Shown one piece after another: positions 23,046 to 34,737 of a stretch of 64,000 nt of DNA (its first letter is position 1; the number at the start of each line of letters is the position of its first letter). The notes below the pieces were generated by a model. It saw only the letters and a program-made list of their open reading frames with translations. It was not told the origin of the DNA and made no database searches. A program made the position numbers and the translations under genes. Source of the DNA: Anarhynchus alexandrinus (lineage: Eukaryota > Chordata > Aves > Charadriiformes > Charadriidae); NCBI GenBank assembly GCA_008711295.1, contig VUYV01000011.1, forward strand, positions 4,320,671-4,384,670, in the 5' to 3' direction.

Positions 23046-25129
23046 GTTGTCCTGAGAGCGGGAGGAGGGGGCCGAGAGCCCAGAGCAGGGCTCCAGACAT
23101 CGGTATCACCAGCTCTCTCCAGGCTTCCAGATTGTGCTCTATAGTTGGACCATTACTGCTCTTGGGTGCACCCTTGGGGATGGGTTTCAAGTCTAACTTG
23201 CCCTTTGGTAACACCCCAGACAGGTGGATTTGATTCCCAGTAGGTATCACGTGGTCCTTTGCCAGCTATAGATACGAGCTTTCCTGCCTGGGGGAAGAAG
23301 GGCTCTTTCCCCGTGCCATGTTTGTACTGCTCCTAGTGCAGGAGGGCTCCTTTAGCCCCTGGGGGATGTTCTGAAGTGAAGAACCCGCACTGGTGCTTTG
23401 AGCATTGGATCACCCAAAGCTGCCCTGGGACAAGGCACTGAGACAGTCAGAAAGACAGCAGATGAGTCTGTCTGGTGGTACAGAACACTTTGGGAGCTGT
23501 GGTATACCTAGACCTTCCTCCAATGAATGTCATGAGAGTTTTTTCCTGCTGGTGCTTTGGCTTTAAAGCCTCCTGTGCATTTTCTAGGGGTTGTACCCAG
23601 CACTGGAGGGTTGGACGCTGGAGCCATGCAGAACCATGCAGCCTGAGCTTTTGGGATGCACTGGGATGACAGGCAGTGATGATCAATTTGTCTCTCTATC
23701 CCTGCTCCTGCAATTTTGTTTCTGAACCTGTGCTAGGGTGCAGAACTGATTGGATCAGCCTGGCAGCCATCACCAACGTCATCTGTAACCTTCAAGTGTT
23801 TTGCAGCTCAATCCTCTGGACCCCTGGAGGGTATCACCCTGACATTTTAAACCCTGTAAATGGCAGCAGTGCTGGGAGGCATCAGGAGAAAAGTCAAGTG
23901 CTTCAGTAAGACATGGGCAGGCGTGGGTTTGCATGCGTGTGTTTGCTGGTTAAGTGGATGGGGACACGTAAACTTGAGAGAGAGGTAGCAAAGGGAGCTC
24001 AGTGGGGGTGCAAACCGGGAGTGAGCAGAGGGGATGGGAGAGGAGTTAACTGGAGCTGTCATGGCCACAGCACAAAGCCTGAGGGAGAAAGGCTTTCCAG
24101 AAGCTAGGTTTGGAGAAGTGAAGTCATGGTGTCTATGAAATATGGTGGCCAGGTTCAGGGGACTCCTGATGGCTGGGTCTGGAGGTGGCATCAGGGACAG
24201 CTTATGGCATGTTTGTGAGACTCCTTGTTTTACCTGGGACAGAGTAACTTGCTGAGTGGACACAGCACGTGCGTGCAGCCAGCCTCACATTTGTGTTTCA
24301 CTTGGGCTTTCCAGGTGCTCCCAGATTTCTCTCTGCCACTTCTTGCTTGGAGCCACCCCCTTTGGTGTCTGACCTCTCAGCAATTTCACCTTAGTGCTGG
24401 CTGTTTGGGAAGTTTTGTGTGTGTTCCTGGCTTTGCTCCCTGATTATCAGTAGCTCTATAACAGGAGAGATGTAGGGATAGACACAGGATGGGTTCAACT
24501 CATCCAGCTTCACTCACCAGAGGCAACACCTGCTCTGAGTCAGCCAAACTTCTGGTATTCTCCATGAGGCTGCATCAGGAGGCAGCTCAGCCAAACTGAG
24601 CCTGAGCATCAGTGCATACGGAGCCTGTGGGCAGTGATGGGAACATGCATCTGCTTCATCTCCTCTTACACTGGCCAAGGGCATGAAACCCCCAAATGCA
24701 GACACTGAGATGAGGACTGAATTTGGCCCAGCTGCAGCATGGATTACAGCCTGTGTCCCTGGCTCTCAGGCTCCAGGCTTCAGGTTTTTAAGTGCTGGCA
24801 CGGTGTGTACTGAGAGAAGGGAGGAATCCACCATCCAAGAAGAGCATCCCCAGGATAACCACCTTGTGCATGTAAAGTCAAGAGAGGGGTATACAACACC
24901 CTCCTGTTATGGGGGGGTACCACCATCAACCACCATCATGGCCACCCGCCCATGCAAGGGGCTCCTTCAATCTTATTTATCCCAGCACTGGCGGGGAGGA
25001 ATATCAGAGCTCCCCACGAGCTGGACACCGCACGCTCCCTGCCTTGGCAAAGGCATGATGTGTGGCCACGGAGCGGGGTCACTCTGTAGTGCTCCCATCA
25101 GGGAGGAAGCCTTCCCGCGCCCCGGCAAA
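23046..25129. other. Gene-free intergenic stretch
   Basis: No exon, repeat or RNA gene was recognised. The plus frame at 24683-25246 (187 codons) has no recognised domain. Confidence 0.65.
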
Positions 25130-25345
25130 CCCCTAGTGAAAGACAATCAGGCTTGCTGTCACCGAGCTAATTCCGACAGCATAAAAGCAGTAATGAAATT
25201 CACGGCAGGATTAGCCTCTCCATCCAATGGGCCGGCGCCACAGTGACATATCGTGCTTCTTGCCCGAATGTAACACACCATCTAATTTACGTCGTGTAGC
25301 GAGCAGGAATGAAATGTTCATAAAGAATTGCTGAATCTTGTCACC
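25130..25345. promoter_or_regulatory. Candidate conserved non-coding island with retained CpGs
   Basis: GAGCTAATTCCGACAGC, AGTAATGAAATTCACGG, TCTAATTTACGTCGTGTAGC and AATGAAATGTTCATAAAG mix homeodomain words with several CpGs in a moderately AT-rich stretch, unlike the bulk flank. Confidence 0.35.
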
Positions 25346-26889
25346 TTAACTGCGGCCCCAGGCTCTGAGGCATCTGTCAGGGAGAGGAGAGCGGAGAAGG
25401 AGGCTCCTGCCTTGCAAAGCTGCGACCAGGGCTTTGGGAAAGGGGAGATGGCTGCATTAATCTTCTGGGTCTGTGCAATGGAGATGCAGTACGTGGGGAT
25501 GAGGACTCCAGGCTGGAGGAAGGGGGGCTGTACAGCTCCCTTGCCTGCGCACACCGTACTGAGCAGTGCCAGCAATAGGCAAGGGACTGTTAGGTCTTCC
25601 CCACCACCAGAATTGCATGCCTGGGATGCATGAGAAGGGACCTGTGGCGGCGTGGAAATAAGGGGCAGAATCCCTGGAGATCCACGTGCTCACAGCTGAA
25701 CATAAGTTCCCAATTTCTGTGTTGGGTCCCATGTGCAGGTGCACACTGGTCAGCAACTGTGGGCGTTTGCCTGTCTTGGGAAGTGCGTGCATGTGTGCAC
25801 AACCCTTCTGCTGTGGCTTGGCAGCCCCATTTCTCCCCCCTCCCCTCCCCAAACGTTTATTTGCAGTTAATTTTCATGGATCCTAATGGCTCGGATCCTG
25901 CTAGGGGGGATCGTGCTTGCCTCTTCAGTCAGAAAGTTTGCAGAAAAAAATAGCCCTTTCCTGTTGTGTTTGGAGTAATAGCGTCTTGGTGTCCGGAGGG
26001 GAGTTGGCAAGGAAACAGGGAAGTTTATTAAGAGTAAGAGATTGAATTCCACCGGGTTTAATTGGAAGTGCTTGAGCAAGCAGGGGAGGAGCCGTCCCCA
26101 GGCTCCAAGGCCATGGGGATGGCTGGTCCCAAGGCCAGCTCACCCCCTTGTCTGCTGGGGAAGCTGCAGGGTCTGGCTTGTTTACTTCCTTGGGGTGACC
26201 CGTGCACCTAAACCTTGGCTTCTTACTCCATCAGTAGGTAGGATCCCACATGGGCTCTGGAAATGCTGGGTCAGGAGGGATGCAGCTCTGAAGTAGCTGG
26301 GAAAAGGCGGTATTTGGGTCTGCATTTTAATTTGGAACCTGGTTCAGGGCACAATGTGTGCAAGTAAGACATGGGTCCTGTCCCTCCTGTGCTGACCCAG
26401 TCCCCTCCCATGAAAATCTGCTGGGTTTTCTTCTCCCCGGGCAGGGACAGCACAGCTCCAGGCTGGGGCTAACAGCAGCTGGATGGAGTGCAGGTATTGG
26501 GTATGTAATTTGCAATTAGGATATGTTTTGGGAGAGTAACATAAACTAGGGGCCTGCTCTGCCTTCTCATTTTAAAACATACAGGGAGTGAATCCACTTT
26601 TGGATCCCAATCCCCACATCATCCTTTAGGGCACAGAAAAGTCTCCAAGTCAGATTCCCAGAGATGAAACCATCTGCCCACCTTGGGCTGGGCTGGACGC
26701 TGCCTGCAGAATGAGCTCCAGCACCTTTGTGCCTCCGTAACACTGATACTTGCAGGCATGCAAAGCAATATGGAAATGTGCCTTTGTGGCTGCAAAATCA
26801 GCTGAGTGCCAAAAGCCTGACCCCCTCCTATCCCACATCAAGTTGAAAGAGGCATCAAATACTCTGTTTGTTGATGAAGGTAAATGGGG
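25346..26889. other. Gene-free intergenic stretch
   Basis: GC-rich unique DNA. Nothing was recognised. Confidence 0.7.
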
Positions 26890-27080
26890 GCTCAGATATT
26901 TGTTTCACCTTGAATTCAGCTGATCACACTGCTGAAAAATTCCAAATTAAAGAACAATAAATAATTTATTACTTTATTTACTTTAATTCAAAAAATTGCT
27001 TGCCCACAAATTAAGATATATTGCTTCAAATTAAATGTTTCATTAAATCTGAGATTAAACTTTTGGGGGCTGGGGAAAGG
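26890..27080. promoter_or_regulatory. AT-rich island, possible regulatory element
   Basis: A strongly AT-rich block (AACAATAAATAATTTATTAC, CTTTAATTCAAAAAATTGC, CAAATTAAGATATATTGC) is flanked by GC-rich DNA. It could be an enhancer core or a decayed AT-rich repeat. Confidence 0.3.
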
Positions 27081-28549
27081 AAGACTTTTTAATTTGGCTG
27101 AAAACCTGAAAACTGCCACTTCCCGTTGCTTTAATTGTAAACTCTGGAACAAAAGTGACAGAAATTTTACAAAGTGCAGTTGTGCTGGTTTGGTCTCTGC
27201 TCCTACCCCTCTGGGAGACCAGTGGGTTTCTCTTTCAGATTCCCCCAGGGTGGCACATGGCTGCAGACTTTCAGCTGCAAATCCAAAGGGAGCATGTCTC
27301 TAATCCCAACCAAACCTCACAGGAACGTGCTTTAATCAAAGCACTTTGTGGCCTCTTAGGCTTTGCAAAGTCTCATTTCTCCACAACCTCACTTCATGGG
27401 TGAAATTGCCATAGTGGCTGGCTGTGCTCCAGCTTTCACCTCTGAGATGAAAACTGGGAGTTTCCAAGGCACAACTCTTCCCAATCTTGTCCTACTTTGT
27501 GTATAACACACTGTATGCTTTTTGGTTTATATATGTTTATATATCTTTAACTTCCTCTTGGTTGACGCCCTGTGCTGGGATTCTTGAAGGTGGGATTTCA
27601 GCCATATGCTGTACCCCAGTCTCCAGGTGTGACCTTCACCTCTGATGAATGTTAGGTGTAACCTCATGTCTCTGTTTGCTTGTGGTCTTATCCATGTAGA
27701 GCTTTTCTACAGGTTCTCACTAGTATGATGGTGAAGCCACAGAGGTGAATGGGATGGACAACCTTGCACAGGTGGAAATCTATGTAGACTGAAATGAATG
27801 AGTTTGCTAGTTCTCTGGACAGTGATCTGCTTTGAACTGCACCTAGCATGGCTGAATCTGCTACAGGGTGGGATCTCTGGGGCCTGTCTGGCTGCTGCAT
27901 GTTAGTACCAGCTTTTGTAATTTATCAGAGACTGCTAGAGTGGCTTCCAGTTCAGCACACGCCAACCTGGATACTCACGCACCTACACACCAATATAGTC
28001 ACTGCAGAGCACCTTAGTGCCCTGTGTCCTTAAGAAGCACTGAAAAAGTCTGTGCTGCTCAGTTTAGGAACAACGTGCACAGACACGATTGCAGGAGCAA
28101 ATAATTGCTAAGGGGTCCTATTCTTTCCCCTCAGACTCTGCAAGAAAACCCAAGCTCTAGGCTGAGGACAAGCAGAAGAACTGTAGCTCCTATGAAATGG
28201 TGCTGGAGAAATACTCTCTCCCTTGTCAGAATCATCCCTGGCCAGCAAGCTTTGAACAGCAGAAAGGTACAAGCTAGTTGGTCATGACTGTAGCCTTTCT
28301 GGTGCTCTCTTCTCCTCCCGTGGCTACAGGCTCACCACTGTTAGTGTGTCCTTCACTTGTGATGGTATCTGCCCCAGGTTTGCAAAGCTGGGACCATGGT
28401 TGTCTTTCACAGGAGGATTAGAGCAGCAAAAGCAGTGTGTTTGGGATATTGGGTGGTATCTGATGGAGTGAGAAGGCCTTGTGATGCTCTGAACTGGGCT
28501 GGTAGGAGTCTGGGCAGAGGCAAGCCTGTGCGCTCCATTTCTCTTTGGG
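27081..28549. other. Gene-free intergenic stretch
   Basis: Moderate GC with one AT-rich TATAT stretch (27520-27550, TTTATATATGTTTATATATC). Nothing else was recognised up to the hairpin at 28550. Confidence 0.65.
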
Positions 28550-28634
28550 TTTAAAAGGATTCCCTAGAGGAAAACCTCTCCCATGAGGGTCTGTTTGCTT
28601 TCAGGAGAGGTTTCCCTCTAGGGAACCTTTTAAA
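28550..28634. repeat. Near-perfect inverted repeat (85-nt hairpin)
   Basis: The left arm (28550-28581) and right arm (28604-28634) are reverse complements over 30 paired positions, with one bulged A (28559) and one A/C mismatch (28571 with 28614). The loop is 22 bases (28582-28603). Each arm ends in TTTAAA. Size and shape suit a pre-microRNA-like hairpin, a tiny terminal-inverted-repeat element with TTAA ends, or an inversion made by template switching. The sequence alone does not decide between these. Confidence 0.9.
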
Positions 28635-28879
28635 GGGCTGGGAAAATTTCCTTTGCTGAGTTGTCCTTTAGGCATCGAATGGCAGGGACGTGCCCCATGA
28701 GGAAGACAGCACTCGGGGTATGAGGGTTGGCTCTGCAGGCGGGATCCCAACCTCCTCTGCTGAGCAGGTGAATGATGCTGGAGAAGCGACCTCTGAACTG
28801 CACGCGTGTCAGCACCTGGAACTTTGGTCACTCTTGGACTCATTGGGTCCATGGCAGAGGAGGGCAATTGGTTTTGGAC
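28635..28879. other. Gene-free intergenic stretch
   Basis: Unique DNA between the hairpin and the next AT-rich island. Nothing was recognised. Confidence 0.7.
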
Positions 28880-29110
28880 CTATGCATTGTAACGTCCCTC
28901 CAAGGCACGGGCAAAGCTGTAATCGCTGCAGCAAGCGGGCTTTCACCAGGCAAACTCTCTTATGTACTTACTATGTAAGTCAAGAGTATTTACAGGAGAT
29001 CTTGCTGCCTGTAACTTAAAGCTTTAGCGAAACAAATTGGAATTGCCTTCTGGAGGCCATTGTTATAAATTACAGCCCCAACATCTGTCCACATCTGCAA
29101 TGTCTAGACA
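28880..29110. promoter_or_regulatory. Candidate regulatory island
   Basis: Includes ACTTACTATGTAAGTCAAG, TAACTTAAAGCTTTAGCG and CCATTGTTATAAATTACAGC, which has a SOX-type CCATTGTT word next to a TAAATTA word. No repeat is recognised. Confidence 0.3.
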
Positions 29111-29479
29111 ACCCGTCTCGGCTAGGAGAGGGAGCGTGGGGGAGGCTGTTATCGCAGCGGGGAGGGGAAGCGAAGGGCTTATGCTGGGGCTGGGCTCGCG
29201 CTGCCCCTCTGTTTCGAGCATGATGCTCAAAGTGGGGTCCACCCCAGCCCAGCCAGGAGGGACTTCCAGGGGCATCCGAGCCAGAAGAAGCCACATCTGC
29301 CTTCCCCCGTTGCAGCCTGCAGACTGACACCAGCAACAAATTTGGCCCTTGGAAGCCTTGACTGCTGTTGCCTTATTTATTGCATGTTGGAGGATGTGAG
29401 GGAAGGCAGCGCCTTCAGGCAGGCTTGTTCCTGTCTTTCCCCGGCCCCTGTGCAGCACTTGCGATAAAGAGGCCGGGCC

Positions 29480-29790
29480 CGTCAGCTGAACGATTGTATT
29501 TTTTTTTACAGTTCCTAGCGCAAACCTTCTCATTTATATGTAAAGTAGCCATTAGTCATAGCTCTGTTCCCTCACACTGCCTGATGTACAATCACATTTT
29601 GCAGTGGATGAATCTTTCCACACAGCTGCTCTGCTATGAATAATCCGTTGCTGGGCCCATAAATCAGAAAAAAATCATGCACCTCCTTTGCCTGATCCTT
29701 ACACAAAGTCATATATTTTACATGAGGACAAGCTAAATATTCATGAGGCTTTAAAAGGCTTTTCTGACTACGAGGTACTTGTTGGGGTTG
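29480..29790. promoter_or_regulatory. Candidate conserved non-coding element
   Basis: CATTTATATGTAAAGTAGCC, CTATGAATAATCCGTTG, GGGCCCATAAATCAG (a posterior-HOX/CDX-type CCATAAA word) and CTAAATATTCATGAGGC lie close together in repeat-free, AT-rich DNA between GC-rich blocks. Confidence 0.4.
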
Positions 29791-30699
29791 TTTTTGTTCT
29801 GTCGGGTCAGGTTTGATGGTTTGGGTTTGTTTTTCATCCTCGTAAGAAGAAATCTTTCTTCCCCCTTTGCAACCCTCCAGGCAGCAACGCTGAGCCCCCG
29901 GTGATGCTCCTCCGGGGCTCTTGCGTTTGCCGAAGGACCAATGAATTCATCATCGCTGCCGTCTCAAGGACAGGCTGATGGAAGGTGCTACAAACACCAG
30001 AGGACACATCCTAGAAGTGTGGGGGGTGTGGGGAGGCGGCCAGGCCTCAGCGAGCAAAGGGGCTGCTTCTGCGGGTAAAGAAGCGCTTCCAGATCTGTGC
30101 TGGGGGGACCCGGCTGGCTGTGAGTCGGGGTGCGTGCGTCTGTATGTGGGCAGCCCCATGATCAACACTGGGGCCTCCGGCAAAATTGTGGGGGAAATGG
30201 GAAGGCTGCTGACAATGGCTATAGCTCCCATTCAGGAACACTGCTGTCACCCTGATTTCTTTTAAGCCAAATTTTAAACAAAGTACCAACAGCGTCTATG
30301 GAGAGGACTGGGACCAGGGCTTCAGTATCTCCTGCTTCCCGGTGACCAAGTGAATCCCGGGAGGGACCAGTGCTGTACAGCCCCAGTGGTAAATGCGAAA
30401 ATGGGAAATGAGCTCAGGATCCCTGTGAGGATCCCAAACTCCCAGGATGTGGCCTTCCCAAGCCACCCCTCTACTCTCTGCCTTGACCACCCAGAGCCTC
30501 CAGTGGCAATGACGATGGGAGCAGGGAGGGCTCTTAACCCCCAGGAGGGTCAAGAGACCCTGACAGTGTGAAGACAAGGATTTTTCTCCTGGTATCTGCT
30601 GCATTAGCAGCTCCCCATCGCTGAGATGGACCAGTCTCATCCTACCTTCCCCTGCTCTGGAGTGCAATTTCCACCTGCCCTCTCAGTAGCTTTGCCATT
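29791..30699. other. Gene-free intergenic stretch
   Basis: GC-rich unique DNA. Nothing was recognised. Confidence 0.7.
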
Positions 30700-30830
30700 T
30701 GTCTGATCACAAGAAAAGCCAGTTTGACTCACCAACAAAGAAGCATTTAGATTGTATTTCCTGATTATAATTTTTCTGCCACTATAGCGAATTAAAACAG
30801 TTCACTGTGCTAGCAAACAAGCGTCAGAGC
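30700..30830. promoter_or_regulatory. Candidate regulatory island (short)
   Basis: CATTTAGATTGTATTTCC, CTGATTATAATTTTTCTGCC and TAGCGAATTAAAACAG form a short AT-rich block next to GC-rich DNA. Confidence 0.25.
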
Positions 30831-31574
30831 TGGCTCAAGGTGAGAGGAATAAGCACGTGGCTGGCAGAAACAGGAGAGGGGATGCAGCTCCCTTTTTCAG
30901 CAGCACAAGGAATAAATTCAGCTCAACCTGTAATGTCAATCCATACCCTGACTGTTCTGGTTTCTCTGCAGACAAACCTCTCTCTCTGGTCATCCCCTCC
31001 ACGTGTGCAGCCTTGCACACCTCCTTAGTACCAGGTGATGGGTACTGTCCTGCTCCAGCCATACAGTGAACAGAATTCATACTACGTGGTCTTGAACTCT
31101 CTTCTTTTGCTCTTGCACAACCGAGCGGCAATGTTCCTTTGTCCTAAAAAAGCCACTTTGCCCACAGGCTGCAGGGAGCCATCCTGCTCCCAGATGCCCC
31201 GGGCCACTGCACGCGAGCCCCTTCAGCTGAGAGGCCCCTTCAGCACCTTGTGCGAAGCACATCACTGTCACAGACGAGCTGGGATGGAGAGGCTGAGCTG
31301 AACCACTGGGACGTTTCTGGGTGCAGGGGTCCCTGTCTCCCTCTCACAAGCTCTCACGCTATCGAACGTTGTCTGTGTGCTCAGCACTGTGAAGCACATC
31401 TACAATAAAGGCGGCTGCTGCTGCTGCCAAGATCTTGCAGGACAAAGGGAATAACAAAAGGTTCCTCCACCGGCGATCTCCCCTCTTTTCCCTTCCTTTT
31501 TGCTGCAACTTGGAAAGAATGAAGTCAAGGGACTGCCAAAGCAGAGGAAAACAAGGCCAAGCACACACAGATGG
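30831..31574. other. Gene-free intergenic stretch
   Basis: GC-rich unique DNA with a short GCT run (31413-31424). Nothing else was recognised. Confidence 0.7.
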
Positions 31575-31985
31575 CGAGCCCACAAATTTAATTTAAAATC
31601 ATCCTTTATTATTCAAAATATTAAAATTCAGGCAATAATGCCCAAAGGAACTGCACTGATTAAAGCTCCCTAATGTTTCATGGCCAAATCTTGCTGCTTC
31701 CTCCAAGGGTCACTGGGACAAGAAGTGAAACCCCCCTGGAGCAGAGAGAGAGGTAGGGCTGTACCTGCTGTAGATTGCTTAACCAAACAGTTACTTACTG
31801 ACCCAATCAGCTTCACTTAAAGCAAAGCACCAGCTGTTCCTTACCCAATTAATGATTGCCACAGCAAATTAACATGGCGTTACACCAGGCGTGGATGTGG
31901 TCCGCAGAGTCCAGAATGCACAGAGCAATATGCTATTGCAAAAATAATCACAGTAATATCTTTACCGTTAGGTAGCATCCTTCAT
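31575..31985. promoter_or_regulatory. Candidate conserved non-coding element
   Basis: The block starts with CACAAATTTAATTTAAAATC and TTATTATTCAAAATATTAAA, continues with CACTGATTAAAGCTCCC and TTACCCAATTAATGATTGCC (a HOX/PBX-like ATTAATGATTG composite) and ends near CTTTACCGTTAGG. It is repeat-free and AT-rich within a GC-rich flank. Confidence 0.4.
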
Positions 31986-32649
31986 CTGGAAGGATGGTGA
32001 GCTCCCTGTGCGCTATATGTGCGCTTCATGCAACATGCTCTGCAGTGAGGGTGTGGAGGGCAGGAAGGGGGGTATATGATTGCTGTTTCAAGGGGAAGGT
32101 AAGAGGAGCTGGTCAGGGCAGCTCTGCTGTGGCAGAGACAGCACTGACCACACATGTCCGGCTCTTGGTTCCTGCAATCCAAACAAATCATTATTTAATG
32201 GGTTGTAAACCTGCTGAACTCAAAGTGTGCCTTCCCTCTGCCTTATACACCACAGACCTCTCAACGCTTCTCCTCCTGCTGTGCGACGTGACACCCTGAT
32301 AGCACAGGGCTGTAGCAGGGACCTGGTAGGTGTCACAGCTCAGCGTGCTGACCATTCTCCTGCTGTGGGCTGCAGCGTACACAGCAAGCTGGTGGGCAGA
32401 GAGCTGTCTGTCCAGCTGCAGCAAGCATCCCGTGGTGGGAAGAGGCCACAAGGCTGGGCTGCAGACATCAAGGTTCACACGGCGAGGTGTGACCTCCGTG
32501 CTCATTGCTGCTGGGCCAAGCGCTGTCTCTCTGAGTCCTTCCTCGGTCTCTCTGTGCTGTGGTGGAGACTCTTGCCCTGTCCCTCTGCAGGCATCCTGCA
32601 TTGTGAGGTCCTGATAGCAGTACAGCAGAATAACTGAGCCACTCTCTTC
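31986..32649. other. Gene-free intergenic stretch
   Basis: Overlapping open frames occur on both strands at 32191-32673 with no recognised domain. No supported gene. Confidence 0.65.
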
Positions 32650-33180
32650 TTCCATCAAGGTTAAGTCCAGCACCTAAACACTCATTAGTTTTGGCTCCGC
32701 TTTGTTCATGCTTTTTATGACGCGGAGACGTTAATCCCCTATAAGTTACAGTCCAGACAGATCAATCAGCCTAGAGGGCTTTGGGACAGTGGTGTCTAGT
32801 GCTGAAGCATTACAATTTTCAATTTTCCTACAATTAGGCCAGCATCAGATATTATTGACAAATAAACTGTGCAATCAAAGCCTCGAGCCCGTCGCACTGC
32901 TATGAAGAGGATCCATTTACTTCCCAGCCAACTGCAGGATGCTGATGCCCGGAGGGAGGAGACGCAGGAGAGCCATGCCCCAAGCGCTGGCGGCCCCCGG
33001 TTGCCTGCAGTACTGTTACAGGAGCCATCCCTTTGTAATTAGAGGACTCCCTTATTATAATTACTGTTATTTATACAATTGTGGTAAGTGTTTTCAGTGC
33101 TGTCAGCAGTCTGGAAAATGCCCAGCCCCATTACAGCCAAGCATTTCAGGCGTTTCACTGCTAAGAGTCTGGGCTTAAGT
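32650..33180. promoter_or_regulatory. Candidate conserved non-coding element about 2 kb before the BTRC promoter
   Basis: There are two AT-rich cores. The first (32670-32900) has CACTCATTAGTTTTGG, ACGCGGAGACGTTAATCCCC, GATCAATCAGCC, CTACAATTAGGCC and ATTATTGACAAATAAAC. The second (33030-33090) has CTTTGTAATTAGAGG and CCCTTATTATAATTACTG. They are separated by a GC-rich spacer. TAATTA words are the densest in the window. Confidence 0.45.
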
Positions 33181-33559
33181 ATGATGACCAAGAGCGTGGC
33201 TGGGCCAGTCCAAGAATAGCAGCCCATGTCCTGGTGACCTGAAAGCTTTCTTTGGAAGAGTTCTATGCCTTGGGATTGTAGAGGGAGGACACAAGGTTAT
33301 CCCTGCCTCCTTCTCTCAAGCCACTGCTCTGGGTGCGTAGCTCAACCCAGCATCACACCCTGCATGAGCTGACATTCCCTGTCACCTCTGCTGGGTCACT
33401 GGCTGGAGGACACACTCCTGGCACTGGGTCATGAGGCACCACCCAGGTCATACGTCCCCGCAAGGAATCCAGTAATGGACACATTCTCTGCATCATTTTC
33501 TCTCTGATTATCTTATTTAAAAATCCAGATGAGATGGGGAGTTTAGAGAAAATGAGGGA
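33181..33559. other. Gene-free intergenic stretch
   Basis: Short unique stretch between the 32650-33180 island and the CR1/L3 remnant. Nothing was recognised. Confidence 0.7.
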
Positions 33560-34140
33560 AGGGGCTGGTGCACAGGAGACACTGGTTTCATACCTGTGAC
33601 TTGAAGCTTCACTTTACAGGTGAAAAACAGGAACAAAAAGAATGGGTTTAAGCTGCATGTTAGCAAGCAAGTGCTGATGTTTGTGGCTGGCTCCTTTGCA
33701 TCTAAACAGGAAGAAATTCAGGGTAACTTGCTTAAGACGCAGAGTCAAATATATAAATGCAGCAAGGAAAAGAATCTGAACATTTTACTGGATGACAAAC
33801 TGCATAGGAATCAGTGTCATGTTTGCTATAGAGCAAGGAAAAACTTAGCAAGCTCTTATAATTAGTACTAAAGACACAGGAGGTAATTCCTGTCTGCTGC
33901 TCCATGCGAGGTGGCTTCAGCTTTTGCACATGCTGTAAAAAATGTAGGAAAAATTGGAAAGAGATTAGACAAAATTAACAAAACCAAGAGGATTAGAAGT
34001 GATGGCTGCCAAATAGTGAGCTGGTCTTGTTTGGTGTGCAACAGAGAAGATTAAAGAGGGGGATATGGTAAATGCCCTCCAGTCTATGTACAGCTACTAT
34101 TAAAGGGATACTGATCAATTCTTTTTTTTGTTTGCTGCTC
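33560..34140 (+). mobile_element. Degraded CR1/L3-like LINE remnant
   Basis: The frame at 33620-33865 contains KEKNLNILLDDKLHRNQC, which corresponds to the EKDLGVLVD-KLNMSQQC motif in the thumb region of CR1 reverse transcriptases. Further along, the DNA around 34045-34110 (AGATTAAAGAGGGGGATATGG and a KYLKG-like stretch) matches the later LRRGDM...YKYLKG block in order and orientation. It ends about 400 bases before the BTRC CpG island. Confidence 0.65.
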
Positions 34141-34539
34141 GGTACAGCAAGGAGGACTTGGCCTGATTTTCAGGGAAAATTGATTTAGCATCATTATTAG
34201 GAAAAAAAGCTAAGTGTAAGGGCACTGAATCACCACGTGAGTCTGTTTATGTGAGGAGTCTTCTTTATGGGACCGATTTGAACAAGCATCCCTCAAGAAT
34301 GATGTATGTCTGCTTGACCTATTCCAGTGATGCAAGTTCGCCTGTTTCACATCCCCTGCCAAGGAGCAGCAATGGCCCCTTCAGACCGGTTTTCTCTCTG
34401 TACGAAGCCACTGGATGTTTTTGGTGCTCGTTCTACGCACGCAGGTGTACACCGATTAACGCACGGGGTTAATGGGAGGTGGTGTACCAGTCACAACTGA
34501 CTTGAAAACCGACAGTGCGCAAGCACTGGAGCAAAACAA
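34141..34539. other. Gene-free stretch leading into the BTRC CpG island
   Basis: Composition rises from AT-rich to GC-rich. No exon or repeat was recognised. Any divergent transcript from the BTRC promoter would run through here on the minus strand. Confidence 0.65.
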
Positions 34540-34737
34540 GGGAGCAGCCGAGCTCTCGCGGGTGAAGCGTCCTGCGAGGGGAACCTGCTGCCAGCCGCCC
34601 CGGCACCCCGCCATTAGCCACACGCCAGATGCTAACGGCAGGGAGCGCAGGGCTGTGACTCGGGAGCCAGCCTTCCACCTCACCAGGGAACGCCTGGGGC
34701 TGGAACGGGCCCACACGGCCCCTGCGGAGAGGGGCTT

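Noticed and set aside
24683..25246. Plus-strand frame of 187 codons
   Set aside because: No domain or splice context was recognised, and its end runs into a candidate non-coding island.
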